Below are positions 31,884-41,428 of a DNA stretch of 59,240 bases, piece by piece. Source of the DNA: Fen-549 sp964636655 (GTDB taxonomy: Bacteria; Actinomycetota; Thermoleophilia; Gaiellales; Gaiellaceae); NCBI GenBank assembly GCA_964636655.1, contig CAZWTK010000012.1, positions 1-59,240 on the forward strand. The letters are read 5' to 3'. The first letter of the stretch is position 1, and each line of letters opens with the position of its first letter. Below the pieces are notes generated by a model. That model was not told the DNA's origin, made no database searches, and was given only the letters and a program-made list of their open reading frames with translations. Both the position numbers and the translations under genes were made by a program.

Positions 31884-34667
31884 CTATCGCCGGCCGAGAC
31901 GGGCCCGTATCACGTAGGGCAGGATCCCGCCGTGCTCGACGTACTCTCGCTCGCGCGGAGTGTCGAGGCACACGCGCACCTCGAAAGCGATCGGCTCGCC
32001 GTCGTCGTCGGGCATTGCCGTGACTGTGGCTCGATCGGACTGCCCGCCGGCTAGGCCGATGATCGAGTAGCGCTCGCGCCCGCTCAGGCCGAGCGACTCG
32101 CAGCTTTCCCCGTCCAGGAAGCTAAGCGGCACGATGCCCATCATGAGCAGGTTCGAGCGGTGAATGCGCTCGAAGCTCTCGGCGATCACGGCCCGCACAC
32201 CGAGCAGCTTCGGGCCTTTCGCCGCCCAGTCACGCGACGAGCCCGAGCCGTACTCCTTGCCGGCCAGCACGATCAGGGGCGTTCGCTCGGCCAGGTAGAG
32301 CTCGGAGGCCGCAAAGATCGTCATCTCCTCGCGGTCCGGAAGGTGAACCGTCCAGCCCCCCTCCTTTCCCGCGGCGAGAACGTTCCGCAGCCGGACGTTG
32401 GCGAAGGTGCCGCGCACCATCACCTCGTGATTGCCGCGCCGCGAGCCATAGGAGTTGAAGCTCGCGCGCTCCACGCCGCGCTCGAGTAGGTAGGCGCCTG
32501 CCGGCGAGTCCGCCGCGATCGACCCCGCCGGAGAGATGTGGTCGGTGGTGACCGAGTCGCCGAGTAGTGCCAGACAGCGCGCCCCCTCGATGTCGTCGAT
32601 CTGCCCGGGCCGCCTGGACATGCCGTCGAAGTAGGGCGGCCGGCGCACGTAGGTGGAGCGCTCGTCCCACTCGAACAGCACTCCACGCGAGACCGGAAGC
32701 GCGCGCCAGCGCTCGTCGCCGGAGTAGACGTCCCGGTAGGCCTCGTCGTACAGCTCCCTATCGACACAGGAAGCGATCGTGTCGGAGATCTCGCCCGCGC
32801 TCGGCCAGATGTCGCGCAGGTAGACGTCCTCTCCGTTCGCGCCACGGGCGAGCGGCTCGCTGGTGAGATCGACGTCCATTCGCCCGGCAAGCGCGTAAGC
32901 GACCACGAGCGGCGGCGATGCCAGGTAGTTGGCCTTCACCTCGGCGTGAATACGGGCCTCGAAGTTACGGTTCCCGGAAAGAACGGCACAGGTCACCAAC
33001 TCGTGCTCGGCGATGGCGCGAGAGATCTCAGCGGGAAGCGGCCCTGAGTTACCGATGCAGGTCGTGCAACCGAAACCGACCACGCCGAAGCCCAGCTGCT
33101 CCAGATAGGGCAGCAGCCCCGCTCGCTGGAAGTAGCGCTCAACCGCGCGCGAGCCGGGCGCCAGGCTCGTCTTCACCCATGGCTTACGGCGCAGGCCGAG
33201 CTCGACCGCTTTCTTCGCCAGCAGCCCGGCGGCGATCATCACCTGCGGGTTGGAGGTGTTCGTGCAGCTCGTGACGGCGGCGATCACAACGGCGCCGTGC
33301 GAGAGCCGGAAACTCTCTCCGTCGAGCTCGACGAGAGCACCGTCCCGACGAGCGACGGGCGCGTGACGCTCCGGCGTGGGATCGCGTAGCGCGTCGTGGC
33401 CGGGCGTTTGCTCGGCGGTCGGGTCGCTGGCCGGGAAGGTATCGGCGATCGCTTCGTCGAGCGAGCCGCCCGCGAACTCGATGCCGAAGCTTTCCAACCC
33501 CTGGCAGAAGGACTGCTTGACCGACGCCAGCGGAGTGCGATCCTGCGGCCGCCGCGGGCCGGAGAGGCTTGGCTCGACCGTCGCCAGATCGAGCTCGACG
33601 ATCTGCGAGTAGCGCGGCTCCACATCCGGCTCGTGCCAGAGCATGTTCTCCTTGCAGTAGGCCTCGACCAGACGAACGCGCTCGTCGCTGCGGCCGGTTA
33701 GGCGCATGAAGGCGAGCGTCTCGGCATCGACCGGGAAGAAACCACAGGTTGCCCCGTACTCCGGGGCCATGTTGGCGAGGGTGGCGCGATCGGCAAGCGC
33801 CAGACCGGAGATCCCCGGACCGAAGTACTCGACGAACTTCCCCACTACGCCCGTGCGGCGCAACAGCTCGGTGACGGTGAGCACGAGATCGGTCGCGGTC
33901 ACGCCCTCGCCCAGCTCACCGCGCAGACGCACCCCGACGACCTGGGGAACGAGCATCGAGATCGGCTCACCGAGCATCGCCGCCTCCGCTTCGATGCCGC
34001 CGACGCCCCAGCCGAGCACCCCGAGCCCGTTCACCATCGTCGTGTGTGAGTCGGTCCCGACGAGTGTGTCGGGGAAAACCGTTCCGTCGCGCGATTCCAC
34101 GACGCGGGCCAGATGCTCGAGATTGACCTGATGAACGATGCCCGTGCTCGGCGGCACCACCTTCGAGCCCGTGAACGCGCTCTGGCCCCAGCGCAAGAAG
34201 ACATAGCGCTCGCGGTTGCGGACGTACTCCAGCTCGCTGTTGCGCTCGAACGCCAGCGGGCCCGCCGCCTCGTCGACCTGAACCGAGTGGTCGATGACAA
34301 GCTCGACCGGCAGGCGCGGATTGATCGCGCCCGCGTCGCCACCCAGCTCTTGCATGGCGTCGCGCATCGCGGCCAGATCGACTATCGCGGGAACGCCGGT
34401 GAAATCCTGAAGTAGTACTCGTGCGGGAGTAAAGGAGATCTCGTTAGCGGGCTCGGCGCTTTCTTTCCAACCCGCAACCGCCTCGACCTGCGCGGCGCTG
34501 GAAACCGAGCCCTCGTGGCGGAGGACGTTCTCGAGCAGAACGCGCAGCGAGTAGGGGAGAGTGTCGATCTCGTGCTCGGCGGCCAGCACCTGGAGACGGA
34601 AGATCGAGTGCTTGTTGCCGTCGATCTCCAGCTCTGCGCGCGCTCCGAAAGAGTTGGCCATGGCCAC
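31884..34667 (-). CDS. acnA: Aconitate hydratase A
   Basis: A 927-residue aconitase interconverting citrate and isocitrate in the TCA cycle. The three 4Fe-4S ligands are in SCTNTSNP and GCTTCIGNSG. Other active-site stretches are VGTDSHTTMVNGLGVLGWGVGG, SLAPGSRAVERY, SVTTDHISPAGSIA and GKEYGSGSSRDWAAKG. Length and order match the AcnA/IRP1 type. A roughly 55-residue acidic insert near residues 405-460 (TFPASDPTAEQTPGHD) is variable in this family. ATG at 34667 or two codons later are both possible. Confidence 0.97.
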   Translation of the reverse strand: MAMANSFGARAELEIDGNKHSIFRLQVLAAEHEIDTLPYSLRVLLENVLRHEGSVSSAAQVEAVAGWKESAEPANEISFTPARVLLQDFTGVPAIVDLAAMRDAMQELGGDAGAINPRLPVELVIDHSVQVDEAAGPLAFERNSELEYVRNRERYVFLRWGQSAFTGSKVVPPSTGIVHQVNLEHLARVVESRDGTVFPDTLVGTDSHTTMVNGLGVLGWGVGGIEAEAAMLGEPISMLVPQVVGVRLRGELGEGVTATDLVLTVTELLRRTGVVGKFVEYFGPGISGLALADRATLANMAPEYGATCGFFPVDAETLAFMRLTGRSDERVRLVEAYCKENMLWHEPDVEPRYSQIVELDLATVEPSLSGPRRPQDRTPLASVKQSFCQGLESFGIEFAGGSLDEAIADTFPASDPTAEQTPGHDALRDPTPERHAPVARRDGALVELDGESFRLSHGAVVIAAVTSCTNTSNPQVMIAAGLLAKKAVELGLRRKPWVKTSLAPGSRAVERYFQRAGLLPYLEQLGFGVVGFGCTTCIGNSGPLPAEISRAIAEHELVTCAVLSGNRNFEARIHAEVKANYLASPPLVVAYALAGRMDVDLTSEPLARGANGEDVYLRDIWPSAGEISDTIASCVDRELYDEAYRDVYSGDERWRALPVSRGVLFEWDERSTYVRRPPYFDGMSRRPGQIDDIEGARCLALLGDSVTTDHISPAGSIAADSPAGAYLLERGVERASFNSYGSRRGNHEVMVRGTFANVRLRNVLAAGKEGGWTVHLPDREEMTIFAASELYLAERTPLIVLAGKEYGSGSSRDWAAKGPKLLGVRAVIAESFERIHRSNLLMMGIVPLSFLDGESCESLGLSGRERYSIIGLAGGQSDRATVTAMPDDDGEPIAFEVRVCLDTPREREYVEHGGILPYVIRARLGRR

Positions 34668-34740
34668 GATTCAACCAGAAAGCCCGCGCTCGGCCGATGA
34701 TCGAGACGGCGAGAACGCGCTGTCTACCCGGCGAGTGCCA

Positions 34741-37700
34741 CTACCCGCTCGCCGGCTGCTTACGCGCTTCGCCGCTTCCAGTCGTCTCGAGCACACCTCT
34801 GACCTTGTGAGCCAGTTCCTGCGGCGTGAAGGGCTTACCAATGAACTCTGCCTCGCCGTCGAGCACTCCGTGGTGAACGATCGCCTCGTCGGTATAGCCG
34901 GACATAAACAGCACTCGCGTGGCCGGGCGCTTGACGGTGAGAATCTCCGCCAGCTCGCGCCCGCTCATTCCAGGCATCACGACGTCGGTGACGAGCAGGT
35001 CGATCGGTCGGTCGAGCGAGTCGGAGAGCGCGATGGCCTCGTCGCCGCTCGAGGTCTCGAACACCTCATAGCCGAGATCACGCAAGACGCGAGCGACGAG
35101 CTGCCGCACCATCTCCTCGTCCTCGACGAGAAGCAGCGTCTCCGTCCCTCGCACCTCTCCAAGCGGAGCAACCGCACCTTCCGCTTCGGCGCTCTCCTGA
35201 GTGACCGGAAGGTACACGTGGAACACGCTTCCCTTCCCGATCTCGCTGGAGACGTGAATAGCGCCGTTCGACTGCTCCACGATGCCGTGCACGGTCGCCA
35301 GTCCGAGGCCGGTGCCCTCGCCTTGCTCCTTGGTGGTGAAGAACGGCTCGAAGATGTGCGACATCGTCTCCTCGTCCATCCCGAGCCCCATATCCGAGAT
35401 CCTCGCCACAACGAAGTCACCGGGCAACAGTCCCAGCAGGGTGGCCTCGGCCTCGTCGAAACTGGCGTTGGCGGTCTCGATCGTAATATTGCCGCCGTTC
35501 GGCATCGAGTCGCGGGCGTTGACGACGAGGTTCATGATCACCTGCTCGATCTGGCTGCGATCCGAGCGGATCATGGCGATCTCGGGCGCGAGCGCGGTCA
35601 CCAGTTCGACGTTCTCGCCGATCAGGCGCTGGAGCATCTTCTCCATGCGCCCGATCACCTCGTTCGGATTGAGCAGCGCCGGTTGCAACACCTGGCGCCG
35701 GCTAAATGCCAACAGCTGCTGAGTCATCGCCGCAGCCTGCTCGGCCGCGCGCTTGATCTCCTCTGCGTCGCGAGCCAGCGAGCTGGCGGGATCGAGCTCC
35801 GACACGATTAGCTCGCTGTACCCGGTTATCGCAGTCAGGAGGTTGTTGAAGTCGTGCGCGATGCCTCCCGCCAGGCGCCCGATCGCCTCCATCTTCTGCG
35901 AGTGCAGAAGCTCCGCTTCGAGTCTCCGCCTCTCCATCTCGGCTTCGCGCTCGAGGCTGATGTCGAGCAGATAGCCCTGGACGTAGAGCGGCTTGCCCGA
36001 CAGGTCTCGCACGACCACGGCCTCGTCGCGAACCCAGACCGTGCGCTCGTCCTTGGAGATCAGGCGGTACTCGAGCCCGATCCTCCCCTTTCCTCCGCTT
36101 GCCGCTCGCTCGACGGTGACGTGCTCGCGATCGTCGGGATGAATCGCATTCACGAAATTGCCGTAGTCCGATACCCAGTCGGCCGGCTTGTAACCGAGAA
36201 TCTCTTCGAGCTGCGGGCTGAGATAGACCCAACGCCCCGACTCGCCCGGCGCATTGATATAGGTGATCAGCGGTAACTGCTCGACCAGGAGGCGATAGCG
36301 CGCCTCGGCTTCGCGCAGCTCCTCCTCGGCGGTGCGGCGCTCGCTGATGTCGCGGAAGCTCATCAGGATCGAGCGGAGCAGGCCACTCTCGTCGAGCACC
36401 GAGGTCGTGGTTCCTTCAACGAAGACCCAGTTACCACGCTTGTGGCGCATGCGAAGCTCAACGACCGCGGCGCTTTGGCTAGTCACCGCCTGACGGAGTG
36501 CGTCACTGGCACGCTGAACGTCAGAGGGATGAACGAGGCTAATCGGCGAGACGTCGACCAGCTCTTCGGGCCCGTAGCCGAGCGCCTGCTGATAGGAGGG
36601 GGAAGCGAAGACAAAACGACCCATCGGATCGAGTACCGCGATCATGTCGTGCGAGTTCTCGACCACGACACGGTAGAGCTCGCGGCTTCGCAGGAGTTCC
36701 TCTTCGGCGAGCCTGCTAGCGCTCAGATCCGAACCGATGCCGATCACGCCGACCGTTGTGCCGTCGGCGTCGCGGTGCGGCGCGAGCGAGATCGAGTACG
36801 GGATGATCACGCCGTCGCGACGCCGGCGCTCGGTCTCGTGGTTGACGATCCGTTCGCCCCGCATCGCCCGCGCGATCAACTCCTCGAACTCCTCGACTCG
36901 GTGTTCGGGAACGATGGGCAGGATCGTTCCGACCACCTCTTCGCTCGACCAGCCGAAGATGCTTTCGGCTACTTCGTTCCACACGGTGACTCGATGCTCG
37001 AGGTCGATCTCGATGATCGCGACCGGCGAAGCGTCGATGACGGCGCTCAGGCGCTCGTTCAGCTCCGTGGTCTTGGCGCGGATCGCGCGCGCCGTCTCCT
37101 CGTACTCGCGCGTCTCGATAGCCGAGCCGAGGACATTGGCAAGCGAGCGCAGGAAATCGAGATCGGCGTTGCTGAATGCACGGCTCTCAGTGGCGCGCAC
37201 GCCGAACACCCCCCAGGGGTGCTCGTGACCGGGAATCACGACGTTGACGGCGCTGACGACTCCCAGCTCCAGCAAAGCTTGCGGCGGATCGAAGCGTGTC
37301 TCTCGCGCCAGGTCGGTCACGACGACCGGATTTTCGCTGGACAGCGAGTAGCGGGAGAAGGCGTCAGGCGTCAGGGCCGAATCAGGCTCGGAGGCAGCCG
37401 CTAGGCTGCCCGCCGAGGTGCGCATCGAGAGCAGCTCGTCGCCGCGGACGTTTTCGAAGATGACAACGCGGTCGAGGGCCAGCGCTTCGGCCGTAGCCGC
37501 GGCGGCCTCCTGCATGAGGGTGTCGATATCGGTTTCGCTCAGAGCCCGCTGGCCGAGCCGGGCGACGATCTGCTGGCCGTGCGCCCTGGCTTGTAGATCT
37601 TCGACGAGCCGGTCGACCGCGTTTCTCGCCAGAAAGACCGCGAGCGCGAAGAACGTCAGCGCTGCGGTGACGGCAATCCACTCCACGAATACACGCGATC

Positions 37701-38160
37701 TTGCCCCCGCAACGATCAGGGCGACGAGAAGGGAGCCAGACGCTATCGTCAACTGCAGCGCCAGGCCGCGCAGTGAAACGAAGTAGGCCGCGTACATCGA
37801 GGCCAGGCAGTAGACGACAAAGCCGAGTGCCCAACTGCTGGGGTCGGCCCAGATCCCGACCGCTACCAGCAGCGAGGCGGAAACTCCGAACGTGGAGGGA
37901 AGTACCGGCCAGCGCATACTGAGCATGAGATAGGCAAGGGCGAGCGCGAAAAAGCCGAGCGCGACTGCGAGCGTGATGAAACGCATGTCGGCCGGAGCGA
38001 GCGCGCTCATGGCAAGCGAGATGGAGCCCGATGCGGCGGAGAGCGAGGCAGCGACGCGGGAGGTATTCGCGAACCGTGCTTCCGGATTCGGAGTCGCGAC
38101 CGCGTCCCGCAGCCTCGACACTCTTGGGTTAATCCACTCGCTGATCGAAATCATTCTCAT
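34741..38160 (-). CDS. Membrane-bound multi-PAS hybrid histidine kinase with receiver
   Basis: A 1,139-residue sensor. About residues 40-185 contain six hydrophobic helices. A GAF-like domain covers about 205-350. Three PAS domains follow at about 375-490 (VIDASPVAIIEIDLEHRVTVWN), 495-620 (VVVENSHDMIAVLDPMGRFVFAS) and 630-755 (LVEQLPLITYINAP), with a coiled-coil start. The kinase core has His in LAGGIAHDFNNLLTAITGYSEL, N-box NLVVNARDSMPNGG, G1 MGLGMDEETMSH and G2 EGTGLGL. The C-terminal receiver carries DEEMVRQLV, Asp in DVVMPGMSG and Lys in GKPFTPQEL. No output-domain regulator lies next to it. It shares the HDFNN core with the kinase at 26 kb. The signal may be redox, light or a small ligand; this is not visible. 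Confidence 0.9.
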   Translation of the reverse strand: MRMISISEWINPRVSRLRDAVATPNPEARFANTSRVAASLSAASGSISLAMSALAPADMRFITLAVALGFFALALAYLMLSMRWPVLPSTFGVSASLLVAVGIWADPSSWALGFVVYCLASMYAAYFVSLRGLALQLTIASGSLLVALIVAGARSRVFVEWIAVTAALTFFALAVFLARNAVDRLVEDLQARAHGQQIVARLGQRALSETDIDTLMQEAAAATAEALALDRVVIFENVRGDELLSMRTSAGSLAAASEPDSALTPDAFSRYSLSSENPVVVTDLARETRFDPPQALLELGVVSAVNVVIPGHEHPWGVFGVRATESRAFSNADLDFLRSLANVLGSAIETREYEETARAIRAKTTELNERLSAVIDASPVAIIEIDLEHRVTVWNEVAESIFGWSSEEVVGTILPIVPEHRVEEFEELIARAMRGERIVNHETERRRRDGVIIPYSISLAPHRDADGTTVGVIGIGSDLSASRLAEEELLRSRELYRVVVENSHDMIAVLDPMGRFVFASPSYQQALGYGPEELVDVSPISLVHPSDVQRASDALRQAVTSQSAAVVELRMRHKRGNWVFVEGTTTSVLDESGLLRSILMSFRDISERRTAEEELREAEARYRLLVEQLPLITYINAPGESGRWVYLSPQLEEILGYKPADWVSDYGNFVNAIHPDDREHVTVERAASGGKGRIGLEYRLISKDERTVWVRDEAVVVRDLSGKPLYVQGYLLDISLEREAEMERRRLEAELLHSQKMEAIGRLAGGIAHDFNNLLTAITGYSELIVSELDPASSLARDAEEIKRAAEQAAAMTQQLLAFSRRQVLQPALLNPNEVIGRMEKMLQRLIGENVELVTALAPEIAMIRSDRSQIEQVIMNLVVNARDSMPNGGNITIETANASFDEAEATLLGLLPGDFVVARISDMGLGMDEETMSHIFEPFFTTKEQGEGTGLGLATVHGIVEQSNGAIHVSSEIGKGSVFHVYLPVTQESAEAEGAVAPLGEVRGTETLLLVEDEEMVRQLVARVLRDLGYEVFETSSGDEAIALSDSLDRPIDLLVTDVVMPGMSGRELAEILTVKRPATRVLFMSGYTDEAIVHHGVLDGEAEFIGKPFTPQELAHKVRGVLETTGSGEARKQPASG

Positions 38161-38390
38161 CGCCGCCGCAAAGATGCGTCTCCCTCTCTATCGACAGAAA
38201 CGGCCCGAAGTTCGATCGGAAGTCGTTTTCGCCGTTCTCGGCACTTGTGTGTCGACGTAGCGATTGTGCGCTCTCGCTACCGCTTAACAAAGCCCTAATG
38301 CGGGAAAAGCCGACACTAACCAGCCAACCGACCGAGCGGGGTATAACCGAAAAATAACGATCGAGTCGAGGCCGGAAGGAGAGGATTCGC

Positions 38391-39611
38391 ATGAAGTCGA
38401 GGTCGCGAGGCATAGCCGTAGCTTTGAGCATTCTGTTTGCGGGCGTCGCGGGAGCCGGGATCGCCCTCGGAATCACGGCCGCCTTGGGCGACCTGGGCTC
38501 GACGACCGTCGTGACTCGAAGTGCCGAAACGCCGGCTTCGCTCCAGCAACCGGTGGTAACGGGCGGAAAGTCACTCACCATCCCCGAGATCTACGAGCGC
38601 GCGGCACCTGGAGTCGTACAGGTCACCAGCACGCAGGTCATAAAAGGTCAGCAGGTCAACCCCTTCTTCCAGACGCAACCGCAGAAGGTCGAGGCTCTCG
38701 GATCCGGCTTCGTGATCGACAAGCAGGGCGACATCGTCACCAACTATCACGTGATCCAGGGAGCAACCTCGATCGAGGTCCTGTTCTCGAATAACGTAAC
38801 GACGAAGGCGATCGTGGTCGGTACCGACAAGTCGACCGACCTCGCCGTCTTGAAGGTCAACGTCTCTCCCAGTGCGCTTACGCCGCTGCCGCTCGGGAAC
38901 TCCGCAGCCGTGGAGGTTGGCGATCCGGTTGTGGCCATCGGCAACCCGTTCGGTCTCGACCGCACGGTCACATCGGGCATCGTCAGCGCTATCTACAACA
39001 TCGGCGACGGGACGCGAGCCTCCCAGTACAACTTCCCACTGCTCTCCCAAAACAACTTCCCGATCCCCGCGATCCAGACCGACGCAGCCATCAACCACGG
39101 TAACTCGGGCGGGCCGTTGATCAACAGCCTGGGTCAGGTGATCGGCGTGAATTCACAGATCGAGACCGGCGGCACCAGCCAGGGAAACGTCGGCATCGGC
39201 TTTGCCATCCAGTCGGACACCGTCAAGCAGGTTGCCGCGCAGATCCTCAAGAGCGGGAAGGCAATCCATGCATTCCTCGGAATTGGCAACATCGGTGGGG
39301 TTACGCCGGAAGTCGCGCGTTTGTATCGTCTCCCGGTCGATCACGGCCTGCTCTTCGGCCACGTGGAGAAGGGGACTGGCGCCGCCAAGGCCGGGCTAAA
39401 GGCCGGCACGCGCAACGTGACGGTGGCGGGTCTGAGCTACTGGCTCGGCGGCGACATCATCGTCAGCGCCGGCGGAGAGAGCGTTGGCAGCTCGTACGGA
39501 AAGCTTGCGAACGTCATCGCCGCGCACAAGCCAGGCGACAAGCTCTCGCTCGAGATCTACCGCGGCAACACGAAGATGACCGTAACGGCCACGCTCGGCA
39601 CTCGCCCGTAG
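38391..39611 (+). CDS. HtrA/DegP-like S1C serine protease with PDZ domain
   Basis: A 406-residue extracytoplasmic protease. A short basic N-terminus and one hydrophobic segment (residues 8-32) act as signal anchor. The trypsin-like domain has the triad His in TNYHVI, Asp in STDLAVLKV and Ser in GNSGGPL. A C-terminal PDZ domain runs from about 305 to 400 (GLLFGHVEKGTGAAKAGLKAG, GGDIIVSAGGESV). It probably degrades or refolds damaged exported proteins. GGAAGGAG lies 10 bases before the ATG. It is divergent from the large hybrid kinase over a 230-bp spacer with a TATAAC box, so co-regulation is possible. Confidence 0.92.
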   Translation: MKSRSRGIAVALSILFAGVAGAGIALGITAALGDLGSTTVVTRSAETPASLQQPVVTGGKSLTIPEIYERAAPGVVQVTSTQVIKGQQVNPFFQTQPQKVEALGSGFVIDKQGDIVTNYHVIQGATSIEVLFSNNVTTKAIVVGTDKSTDLAVLKVNVSPSALTPLPLGNSAAVEVGDPVVAIGNPFGLDRTVTSGIVSAIYNIGDGTRASQYNFPLLSQNNFPIPAIQTDAAINHGNSGGPLINSLGQVIGVNSQIETGGTSQGNVGIGFAIQSDTVKQVAAQILKSGKAIHAFLGIGNIGGVTPEVARLYRLPVDHGLLFGHVEKGTGAAKAGLKAGTRNVTVAGLSYWLGGDIIVSAGGESVGSSYGKLANVIAAHKPGDKLSLEIYRGNTKMTVTATLGTRP

Positions 39612-39622
39612 CCTCAGTCGTC

Positions 39623-39752
39623 GATCGCCTCGACACGAGGGGCGTCGAGCGGCGATCATAGGCGCATGACCGAGATCGTCGACATTAGATCGCCTCGACA
39701 CGAGGGGCGTCGAGCGGCGATCATAGGCGCATGACCGAGATCGTCGACATTA
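39623..39752 (+). repeat. Exact 65-bp tandem duplication spanning the cyclase start codon
   Basis: 39623-39687 and 39688-39752 are identical. Each copy holds an inverted-repeat-like GATCGCC...GGCGATC, then ATGACCGAGATCGTCGACAT, the beginning of the cyclase gene. Because 65 is not a multiple of three, the first ATG leads to a 22-codon frame that stops inside the second copy. Confidence 0.9.
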
Positions 39753-40348
39753 GCGTTCAGGTGAGTCCGAGCACGGTCAGCTGGGAGAACGAGTCGATTC
39801 CCGTGATCGAACGGGTGAGCTCGATCGACGCCGGCGACGGCTACAACCTGAGCCGGCTCGTCTTCGGCAGCCATACCGGCACTCACGTAGACGCGCCGTT
39901 GCATTTTCTCGGCGAGGGCGGCGCGGTCGATCAACTACCGCTGGACGCGCTGATCGGCCCCGCGCTCGTCGTCGATGCTCACGCTGTTGCCGAAGAGATA
40001 GACGCCGAGCTGGTCGAGCGAGCTCTTCCGGCCGGCTGCGAGCGCGTCGTCTTCAGTACGCGAAACTCCGAGCTCTGGGACGAGTCCGGTTTTCGCAGCG
40101 ACTTCGTCTGTATATCGCCCGAAGCCGCCTCGCTCCTGGTCGAGCTAGGGGTCCGGCTCGTCGGCATCGACTACCTCTCCGTCGGCGCTCCCGAGACCCA
40201 CCGCGAGCTGCTCTCACACGGCGTCGTGCTTCTGGAAGGCCTCGACCTGCGCGGAGTCGCGGCGGGGCACTACCGACTGGTCTGCCTCCCGCTTCGCATC
40301 GTCGGTGCCGACGGCGCTCCGGCTCGTGCCGTACTCACCGCGCTTTAG
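39731..40348 (+). CDS. Cyclase family protein (kynurenine formamidase-like)
   Basis: A 205-residue metal-dependent hydrolase of the cyclase/KynB family. The defining motif HTGTHVDAPLHF (about residues 48-59) supplies the zinc ligands, and DYLSVGAPETHRELL has the second conserved His/Glu. KynB converts N-formylkynurenine to kynurenine; other members hydrolyse cyclic amides or isatin. No tryptophan catabolism genes are nearby, so only the family is assigned. The start codon lies in the second copy of the 65-bp duplication; the duplicated upstream ATG is out of frame. Confidence 0.87.
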   Translation: MTEIVDISVQVSPSTVSWENESIPVIERVSSIDAGDGYNLSRLVFGSHTGTHVDAPLHFLGEGGAVDQLPLDALIGPALVVDAHAVAEEIDAELVERALPAGCERVVFSTRNSELWDESGFRSDFVCISPEAASLLVELGVRLVGIDYLSVGAPETHRELLSHGVVLLEGLDLRGVAAGHYRLVCLPLRIVGADGAPARAVLTAL

Positions 40349-40360
40349 CCTCTGTCTGCC

Positions 40361-40723
40361 ATGGAGCCCCAACCCATTCGCCCAGCACGCACACCCGCCC
40401 TCGCGGATCCGCCCAGCGAGGAGGAAGATCTCTGGACCGACGAGGGGCACGGCGATCACACGGGTTGGTTCTGCGTCGCCACCGATCCCTTCCCTTGTCC
40501 CGCGCCGGGTTGTCCCTTCGTCGCCGAGTTCATGACGGCCGCGCATCTGATCCTCGTCTGGCAAAAGAAGGATGACCCCAATCTCCTCCGCCACGCTCAG
40601 CGTGCCAAGGAGATCAAGCGCAATCCGCGCATCACCGAGTTCCAGCGCTCGTTCGGGCCCAGCGCGTCCTACTACGCCTGGGAAGCGGCGGGCCGTCCGG
40701 TGCATGGCATCCGAGAGCACTGA
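40361..40723 (+). CDS. Small hypothetical protein with Cys/His metal-site pattern
   Basis: A 120-residue cytoplasmic protein I do not recognise. After an acidic, proline-rich N-terminus it contains CPAPGC, then His residues in AAHLIL and LLRHAQ, which together resemble a C2H2-type zinc site, and a basic KEIKRNPRITEFQRS stretch. It sits 12 bases after the cyclase stop, in the same direction, and may be cotranscribed. It precedes the SigR-type promoter. Confidence 0.65.
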   Translation: MEPQPIRPARTPALADPPSEEEDLWTDEGHGDHTGWFCVATDPFPCPAPGCPFVAEFMTAAHLILVWQKKDDPNLLRHAQRAKEIKRNPRITEFQRSFGPSASYYAWEAAGRPVHGIREH

Positions 40724-40773
40724 TGGTCGGAACGACTGCTCGAGCGTCGTGGTGACTGTTCAAGCCCCCGGTT

Positions 40774-40800
40774 GGGAATACGTAGGCATGGCTCGGCGTT
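40774..40800 (+). promoter_or_regulatory. SigR-type promoter (GGGAAT-N18-GTT)
   Basis: GGGAAT at 40774-40779 and GTT at 40798-40800 are separated by exactly 18 bases, matching the GGAAT-N18-GTT consensus of promoters read by SigR/SigH-type redox sigma factors in actinobacteria. It lies 34 bases before the sigma gene, so the gene probably activates itself. Confidence 0.75.
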
Positions 40801-40834
40801 GGCAAAGAAGTCGAACACAAGCAGAGTGGTCACG

Positions 40835-41428
40835 ATGAGCGGGCAAGCGCCGGATACAGCAGGGCGCGGGCTCGCGGAAGACGCCCGCGGCAGGGTGCGA
40901 TTCGAGGAGGAGGCACTCGACCATGCCGATCAGGTCTACCGAGTCGCCCGTCACCTCGCCGGCTCGAAGGAAGAGGCGGAGGAGTTGATGCAGGAAACCT
41001 ACGCGCGCGCTTTTCGAAGCTGGCGCTCCTTCACGCCGGGTACGAACATGCGCGCCTGGCTGCTTCGCATCCTCACCAATATCAACATCGACCGAGGCCG
41101 GCGAAAGCAGCGGCGGCCGCCCGAGCGCTCGCTGGAGGAGGGCGACTACTCGCTCTACGACCACCTCGAGCAGACGACCGGCGCCGGCTCGAGCGACGAC
41201 GAGGAGCGGCTACTGGATCGGCTCTCTCAATCCGACATCGTCGATGCCCTGGCGGCGCTACCTCACGACTTCCGCGACGTGTTCGTTCTCGTTGACCTCG
41301 GCGAGTTCAGCTACCAAGAGGCGGCCCAGATCCTGTCGATCCCGATCGGCACCGTGATGTCGAGGTTGCACCGCGCACGGCGGCTGCTCAGGCAATCGCT
41401 GACGAGCTCGCTGGGAGGGGAGAGATGA
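40835..41428 (+). CDS. ECF sigma factor, SigR/SigH-like
   Basis: A 197-residue group IV sigma factor. Region 2 is present (DHADQVYRVARHLAGSKEEAEELMQETYARAFRSWRSF, about residues 30-70), followed by AWLLRILTNINIDRGRRKQRRPP and region 4 with the helix-turn-helix LVDLGEFSYQEAAQILSIPIGTVMSRLHRARRLL. The cognate zinc-binding anti-sigma gene overlaps its stop (ATGA), and a SigR-type promoter lies upstream; together these point to the thiol-oxidative-stress regulator SigR/RsrA. A longer frame to 40772 would include that promoter, so the ATG at 40835 was chosen. Confidence 0.9.
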   Translation: MSGQAPDTAGRGLAEDARGRVRFEEEALDHADQVYRVARHLAGSKEEAEELMQETYARAFRSWRSFTPGTNMRAWLLRILTNINIDRGRRKQRRPPERSLEEGDYSLYDHLEQTTGAGSSDDEERLLDRLSQSDIVDALAALPHDFRDVFVLVDLGEFSYQEAAQILSIPIGTVMSRLHRARRLLRQSLTSSLGGER

